This document shows, in pieces, positions 14,767-18,692 of a stretch of 18,692 nucleotides of DNA. How positions within the stretch are numbered: position 1 is the first letter of the stretch; the number at the start of each line of letters is the position of its first letter. The DNA is from DASSUW01 sp035717845 (GTDB lineage Bacteria > Actinomycetota > Thermoleophilia > Solirubrobacterales > Solirubrobacteraceae), in assembly GCA_035717845.1 (NCBI GenBank), contig DASTIC010000220.1, positions 1 to 18,692 on the forward strand, given 5' to 3'. Below the pieces are notes generated by a model. The model worked only from the letters and a program-made list of their open reading frames with translations, had not been told where the DNA came from and did not search any database. The position numbers and the translations under genes are program-made.

Positions 14767-15596
14767 GCCGTCTCCAAGCGGGCGTGAAGCTGGCGCCACT
14801 CTTCGGGGGTGAGCGACTCGGCCCTCGCGTCGGGAGGCTTGCCCATCGCTTCGAGCGCCTCGCGCACGCGCTCGCGCACGCCGGGGTCGGCTCCCGGGGC
14901 GAGCGACAGCGAACGGGCGAGCGCCTTGCGCCGGTGCGCGAAGCCGTCGTGGACGAGCCTGCGCAGGTCTCCGGGCGGCGCGGGAGCGCGGCGGGTGAGG
15001 GCGACGAGCACGGAGTCGACGTTCGGCACCGGGTGGAACACCGTGCGGGCCACGGGCCGCAGGACCCGGACCTCGCAGGCGAGCTGCGCGAGCACGGACG
15101 GGACGCCGTAGGCGGGCGTCCCGGCCGCGGCGGCGAGGCGCTCCCCCACCTCCTTCTGCACCATCGCCACCCATGTGGTCGCCTCGGGCAGCTGCTCGAT
15201 CGTGCGCAGGATGACCCCGGCGGCCACCCCGTAGGGCAGGTTGGCGACGACCTTGGTCGGCGCCGGGTCGAGCGCTGCGAGGTCGAGCTTCACGGCGTCG
15301 GCAAGGTGCAGGGTCGTGTTCGGGTGCGAGTCGAGCGCGTCGCGAAGGGGCGGCTCGAGCCGCCGGTCGACCTCGACCACGTGCACATGAGCGGTACGGC
15401 CGGCGAGGTACTCGGAGAGCACGCCGAGCCCGCCGCCCACCTCGAGCACCACGTCGTCCGGCGCGAGCGCCGCGGCACGGCCGATGACGTCCAGCAGGTT
15501 GGAGTCGATCAGGAAGTTCTGGCCGAGCTCCCGGTTGGGCCGGATGCCGAACTGGCGCAGGCGGCGCAGGCTCGGCTGGACCGGGAGGTCGCTCAC
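14760..15596 (-). CDS. rsmA: 16S rRNA dimethyladenosine transferase (KsgA)
   Basis: A 278-residue SAM-dependent methyltransferase that dimethylates two adjacent adenines near the 3' end of 16S rRNA during small-subunit maturation. Motifs are GQNFLID (25-31), the SAM loop LEVGGGLGVLSEYLA (51-65; glycine replaces the more usual proline in EIGPGLG), VEVDRRL (74-80), the catalytic VVANLPYGVA (116-125), and VFHPVPNVDSVLVAL with the family's P-x-V-D-S signature. The C-terminal helical domain contains FAHRRKAL. It starts at GTG (15594-15596), overlapping the tatD stop as GTGA. Loss of this enzyme gives kasugamycin resistance in other bacteria. Confidence 0.96.
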   Translation of the reverse strand: MSDLPVQPSLRRLRQFGIRPNRELGQNFLIDSNLLDVIGRAAALAPDDVVLEVGGGLGVLSEYLAGRTAHVHVVEVDRRLEPPLRDALDSHPNTTLHLADAVKLDLAALDPAPTKVVANLPYGVAAGVILRTIEQLPEATTWVAMVQKEVGERLAAAAGTPAYGVPSVLAQLACEVRVLRPVARTVFHPVPNVDSVLVALTRRAPAPPGDLRRLVHDGFAHRRKALARSLSLAPGADPGVRERVREALEAMGKPPDARAESLTPEEWRQLHARLETAC

Positions 15597-16342
15597 CAGC
15601 CCAGCAGCCGGGCCGCGTTGGCCTCGACGGCCGCCTCGAGCTCCTCGTACGCGATCCCCCGGCGCTCGGCCACGAAGCGAGCGGTGTGCACGACGAAGGC
15701 CGGCTGGTTGCGGTGCTTGCGCTCGGCCTGTGGCGTGAGGTACGGCGCGTCGGTCTCCACAAGCAGGCGGTCGAGCGGCACGCGCTCGGCCGCGTCGGCC
15801 AGGTCGGCCGCCTTCGGGTACGTGACGTTGCCGGCGAACGAGATCCACCAGCCGTGGTCGAGGCACTCGTCGAGGCGATCCGGCATCGAGAAGCAGTGGA
15901 GGATCACCTCGAGCCCTTCGGCCTCCGTGGCGAGCGTCCTGATCGTGTCGTCCTCGGCGGCGCGGGTGTGGATCACGAGCGGCTTTCCCAGCTCGCGGGC
16001 GAGCCCGATGTGGGCCGCGAAGGCGCGCTCCTGGTCGGCCCGCGGGGCGTAGTCGCGGTAGTCGTCGAGCCCGGTCTCCCCGATCGCGAGGCAGCGCGGA
16101 TGCTGGGCCTGCTCGCGCAGCTCGGCGGTGATCGTGTCGTCGTAGCCGGTCGCGTTGTTGGGGTGGTGCCCGATCGCCGCGTAGACCTCCTCATGGGCCT
16201 CGGCGGCGGCCAGCGCCGCGCGCCGGGAGCGCTCGTCGATCCCGATCGTGAGGATCCGCCGCACGCCGACGCCGCGGGCGGCGGCCACCAGCTCGGCCTC
16301 GGGCGCAGGCCCACGGTCGAGATGGGTGTGGCTGTCGATCAC
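15593..16342 (-). CDS. tatD: TatD-family metal-dependent hydrolase/DNase
   Basis: A 249-residue TIM-barrel hydrolase. Metal ligands are visible as HTHLD (5-9), GETGLD with Glu89, VIHTRAA with His125, LHCFS with His149, and VETDAPYL with Asp198. TatD proteins are 3'-5' nucleases acting on damaged DNA or RNA, although many paralogues have undefined roles. The start is GTG (16340-16342), overlapping the metG stop as GTGA; the first residues VIDSHTHLD match the family N terminus exactly, so the start is well supported. In most actinobacteria an rpf gene lies between tatD and rsmA. Here the tatD stop overlaps rsmA directly, so none is present. Confidence 0.95.
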   Translation of the reverse strand: MIDSHTHLDRGPAPEAELVAAARGVGVRRILTIGIDERSRRAALAAAEAHEEVYAAIGHHPNNATGYDDTITAELREQAQHPRCLAIGETGLDDYRDYAPRADQERAFAAHIGLARELGKPLVIHTRAAEDDTIRTLATEAEGLEVILHCFSMPDRLDECLDHGWWISFAGNVTYPKAADLADAAERVPLDRLLVETDAPYLTPQAERKHRNQPAFVVHTARFVAERRGIAYEELEAAVEANAARLLGW

Positions 16343-17862
16343 GACGGCTTGGGGAAGAGCGGCGGGAGCTTCTCCACGCGGGCGCCGCCCGGGCGGGCGC
16401 CGTACGCGGCGCCCTCGAGGTCGAGCTCGGGGGCGCCGAGCGCGCCGAGCAGCCGCTCGGCCGTCTCGGGGATGTAGGGCGCGAGCAGCACGGTGACGAC
16501 CCGCAGGCCCTCGGCTAGCGAGCGGAGCGTCTGGTCGAGCTCGCCGGAGGCGCCCTCGTCCTTGGCGAGCTGCCACGGGGCGCGTTCCTCGACGTAGCGG
16601 TTGAGCCGCCGCACCCGCTGCCAGATGCGGTCGAGCGCCTGAGTGATCTCGGCGCGGTCCAGCAGCTCGGACACCTCCTCGCGCAGACCGTCGAAGTCCT
16701 CCGCGAGCGCCGGGTCGAGCTCGACGTCGGGCACCGTCGCGTCGCGATAGCGGTCGATCATCGCGAGCGTGCGGCTGGCGAGGTTGCCGAGCTCGTTGGC
16801 CAGCTCCGCCTCGTAGCGCTCGCCGAAGGTGACGGTCGACACGCTGCCGTCCTGGCCGAAGGACACCTCGCGGAAGCAGTAGTACCGCAGCGCGTCGGTC
16901 CCGAAGGTGTCCATCACCTCGAACGGGTCGAGCACGTTGCCGAGCGACTTGGACATCTTGTGCTCGCTCCCGCTGGCGTCCCGCATCAGCAGGTAGCCGT
17001 GGATGAACAGGTGCAAGGGCAGCTCGATGCCGGCGGCGAGCAGCATCGCCGGCCAGATCACGGCGTGGAACTTGAGGATGTCCTTGGCCAGCATGTGGTA
17101 CGTGGTGGGCCAGAACCGCGGCGTCAGGTCCTCGCCGTCGCGGGCGAACGAAAGCGCCGTGTAGTAGTTCAGGAGCGCGTCGAACCACACGTAGAAGACG
17201 TGGTCCTCGTCCCACGGGACCTGCACGCCCCAGGTGAGGTTGGCCTTCGAGCGGCTGAGCGATATGTCCTGGAGGCCGCCGCTGATGAACGAGAGCGCCT
17301 CGTTGTAGCGGTGGCGAGGGCGGACGAAGTCGTGCCGCTCGGCGTACAGGCGCTCGAGCGGCTCCTGGAACGCGGACAGGCGGAAGAACCAGTTCTCCTC
17401 CCGCTCGCGGTCGAGCGGGATCTTGTGGATCGGGCAGGTCTGGTCGGGACCGATCTCCGCCTCGGTCTTGAAGTCGGCGCAGCGGGGGCAGTACCAGCCC
17501 TCGTACAGGCCCTTGTACACGTGCCCGTTGTCGTGGATGCGCTGCATCACCTCCTGCACGCGCTCGGCGTGGCGCGGGTCGGAGGTGCGGATGAAGAAGT
17601 CGTTGGAGACGTTGATGCGGGGCATCAGCTCCTGGAAGCGCTGGGCGTTGCGGTCGGCCAGCTCCTTCGGGGTGACGCCCTCGCGCTCGGCGGCCTGGGC
17701 GACGGGCTCGCCGTGCTCGTCGGTGCCCGTGAGGAAGAACACCTCCTCGCCGCGCTGGCGCATGTGGCGGGCGAGGATGTCGGCCCCGATCGTCGTGTAC
17801 GCGTGGCCGAGATGGGGGGCGGCGTTCACGTAGTAGATCGGGGTGGTGACGTAGAACGCCAT
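16339..17862 (-). CDS. metG: Methionyl-tRNA synthetase
   Basis: A 507-residue class I synthetase that charges initiator and elongator tRNA-Met. The HIGH motif is HLGH (17-20) and KMSKS is at 302-306. One zinc knuckle has CPRC (125-128) and CPIH (143-146), so ligands are Cys, Cys, Cys, His as in the Thermus enzyme. The C-terminal anticodon-binding helical domain ends soon after EKLPPLFPKPS, and there is no extra tRNA-binding (EMAP-like) domain, so it is the short form typical of actinobacteria. It starts at ATG (17860-17862), and its first 37 nt overlap the end of the upstream M23-like gene. No T-box leader is seen because the gene is internal to the operon. Confidence 0.97.
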   Translation of the reverse strand: MAFYVTTPIYYVNAAPHLGHAYTTIGADILARHMRQRGEEVFFLTGTDEHGEPVAQAAEREGVTPKELADRNAQRFQELMPRINVSNDFFIRTSDPRHAERVQEVMQRIHDNGHVYKGLYEGWYCPRCADFKTEAEIGPDQTCPIHKIPLDREREENWFFRLSAFQEPLERLYAERHDFVRPRHRYNEALSFISGGLQDISLSRSKANLTWGVQVPWDEDHVFYVWFDALLNYYTALSFARDGEDLTPRFWPTTYHMLAKDILKFHAVIWPAMLLAAGIELPLHLFIHGYLLMRDASGSEHKMSKSLGNVLDPFEVMDTFGTDALRYYCFREVSFGQDGSVSTVTFGERYEAELANELGNLASRTLAMIDRYRDATVPDVELDPALAEDFDGLREEVSELLDRAEITQALDRIWQRVRRLNRYVEERAPWQLAKDEGASGELDQTLRSLAEGLRVVTVLLAPYIPETAERLLGALGAPELDLEGAAYGARPGGARVEKLPPLFPKPS

Positions 17863-18491
17863 GGCGGGCGTGGAAGGCTAGCGGCGACCCGCATCCGCAC
17901 ACGGATCCCCACCCCGGCGAGCACGAGCGCCAGCCCGGCCCATGCCGGCCACGGCGCCAGGCCGCCCGGGCGAGCGGCGGCGACACGTCGTGCGGGCGCC
18001 GTCCGTGGGGTTGGAGGGGTGCGGGTGGCGATCGGCGGACGGGGGCGATGGACGCGCCGGGGGAGCGCCGGTGGCGGGACCGGCGGTGGCGCCGCGAACA
18101 GCGGGACCGGGTCGATGTAGCCGAAGCGCCGATCTTCGCGGCGCACGCCGAGATGCAGGCCAGCGTGGTCGTCCGAGCGGCCGACGGTCCCGAGCCGGGC
18201 GCCGCGTGCGATCACCGCGCCCGCACGCACGCCGATCGTCGCCATCGGCATGTGCGTCACCCGCCAGCGGCCGCAGCGCACGGTGACGAGGCGGCCGCTC
18301 GAGCCGACACGGCCGGCAACCACCACGCGGCCCCCGCACGCCGCCCGGACGGGCGCACCGGGAGCCGCCCGGAGGTCCGCACCGCGATGCTGCCCGGCGG
18401 CGAACGGGTCGGCGCCCACGTCGAACCCGACGGCGACACCCCCTCCGACGGGGTTGACGAGGACGAGCGCGAGTGCCGTGGCGATGCCCAT
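17826..18491 (-). CDS. Exported M23 (LytM)-like protein with C-terminal membrane anchor
   Basis: A 221-residue protein and first gene of the operon. Residues 1-20 form a signal-like hydrophobic segment. The LytM domain has QHRGADL (34-40) with zinc ligands His35 and Asp39, WRVTHMPM with His80, and AGLHLGVR with zinc ligand His113. The canonical HxH is GLH here, so the catalytic histidine two residues earlier is glycine (111). A Pro/Arg-rich linker (about 135-170) leads to a C-terminal hydrophobic helix (WPAWAGLALVLAGVGI). M23 proteins cut peptidoglycan cross-links; with one catalytic residue changed this may be a binding or regulatory version. The start is the only reasonable ATG in frame. 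Its end overlaps the metG start by 37 nt. Confidence 0.78.
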   Translation of the reverse strand: MGIATALALVLVNPVGGGVAVGFDVGADPFAAGQHRGADLRAAPGAPVRAACGGRVVVAGRVGSSGRLVTVRCGRWRVTHMPMATIGVRAGAVIARGARLGTVGRSDDHAGLHLGVRREDRRFGYIDPVPLFAAPPPVPPPALPRRVHRPRPPIATRTPPTPRTAPARRVAAARPGGLAPWPAWAGLALVLAGVGIRVRMRVAASLPRPPWRSTSPPRSTT

Positions 18492-18549
18492 GCGCCCACC
18501 GTACGGCCGCTCCGGCGCGTTTCGGCCGGGTGCGCGTGAGTTGGCTCAG

Positions 18550-18578
18550 AGAATGTGCAGATTCGTTGCGAACGTCAA
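18550..18578 (-). promoter_or_regulatory. Candidate sigma-70-type promoter of the M23-metG operon
   Basis: On the minus strand TTGACG (18573-18578) and CATTCT (18550-18555) are separated by exactly 17 bp, matching the consensus at 5 of 6 and 3 of 6 positions. Transcription would start near 18543 and leave a leader of about 50 nt before the ATG at 18491. The inverted repeat CGTT-GCG-AACG (18564-18574) overlaps the edge of the -35 and could be an operator. Confidence 0.5.
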
Positions 18579-18640
18579 CGGCGGCTGGGTAGGGAGGCGA
18601 AGGGGCCGTCGTGGCTGGCGATGGCGCGAACCATGCGCGA

Positions 18641-18663
18641 TTAGCCCCGGTTTCCGGGGCTAA
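18641..18663. terminator. Strong GC-rich hairpin, terminator candidate
   Basis: A perfect 10-bp inverted repeat, TTAGCCCCGG and CCGGGGCTAA, with a TTT loop. Neither strand has a T-run after it, so it would be a non-canonical terminator, as is common in GC-rich actinobacteria. It lies upstream of the operon promoter and may end a gene beyond the window. A second inverted repeat, GTTCG-C-CGAAC, follows at 18673-18683. Confidence 0.45.
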
Positions 18664-18692
18664 CTCGACAAGGTTCGCCGAACTATCCCCGA

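Noticed and set aside
14784..16052. 422-residue plus-strand open frame opposite rsmA and tatD
   Set aside because: It is antisense to two enzymes with complete catalytic motifs and has shadow-type composition (Arg, Gly, Val, Glu, His) without any domain.
18492..18692. tRNA or T-box-like leader at the right end
   Set aside because: The hairpins do not form a cloverleaf, no T-box sequence (TGG-type) is present, and the hairpin lies upstream of the candidate promoter rather than in the leader.
1..18692. CRISPR arrays, insertion sequences, phage genes or attachment sites
   Set aside because: No regularly spaced repeats, transposase or integrase motifs, or long terminal repeats were seen on either strand.

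Overview
The window is very GC-rich bacterial chromosome with dense coding, frequent GTG starts and almost every gene overlapping its neighbour by 1 to 37 nt. The gene families and order suggest a high-GC actinobacterium: metG-tatD-rsmA-ispE in a row, an Eis-type acetyltransferase, a PucR/CdaR regulator and a secreted S55 peptidase-like protein. The S55 protein and the M23 protein fit best with the class Thermoleophilia (Solirubrobacterales-like). That placement is inference, since no rRNA gene or other phylogenetic marker was compared.

Region 1 (about 1-6676, minus strand) is a seven-gene surface-polysaccharide operon. In order of transcription it encodes a DegT/StrS sugar aminotransferase, a Gfo/Idh/MocA sugar dehydrogenase, a WbaP-type initiating sugar-phosphate transferase, a polysaccharide-deacetylase-fold protein, a Wzz/BY-kinase-like chain-length protein with a degenerate ATP site, an FAD/NAD(P) oxidoreductase, and the first 30 codons of an ATP-grasp-like protein that leaves the window at base 1. 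The first two enzymes would make an amino sugar nucleotide and the third would load a sugar phosphate onto the lipid carrier. The Wzz-like protein would control chain length or export. The deacetylase, flavoenzyme and ATP-grasp protein probably decorate the glycan.

Region 2 (6677-7095) is a 419-bp divergent intergenic region. It has a strikingly AT-rich stretch of about 95 bp with several small inverted and direct repeats, and next to it a possible frameshifted gene remnant.

Region 3 (7096-10849) holds a secreted S55-like protein (plus), an MTAP/PNP-family nucleoside phosphorylase (minus) and an Eis-like GNAT acetyltransferase (plus). The first two converge and share a CTAG at their stop codons. 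The last two diverge with only 11 bp between start codons, around a perfect TATGCATA palindrome.

Region 4 (10891-18491, minus strand) is an eight-gene operon. It encodes an M23-like exported protein, MetG, TatD, RsmA, IspE, a DedA-PAP2 fusion, a 72-residue two-helix membrane protein and a PucR-type regulator. The core matches the conserved actinobacterial metG-tatD-(rpf)-ksgA-ispE neighbourhood, but no rpf gene is present. A plausible sigma-70-type promoter and a strong hairpin lie upstream, at 18550-18578 and 18641-18663.

No rRNA, tRNA, CRISPR array, insertion sequence or phage gene was seen.
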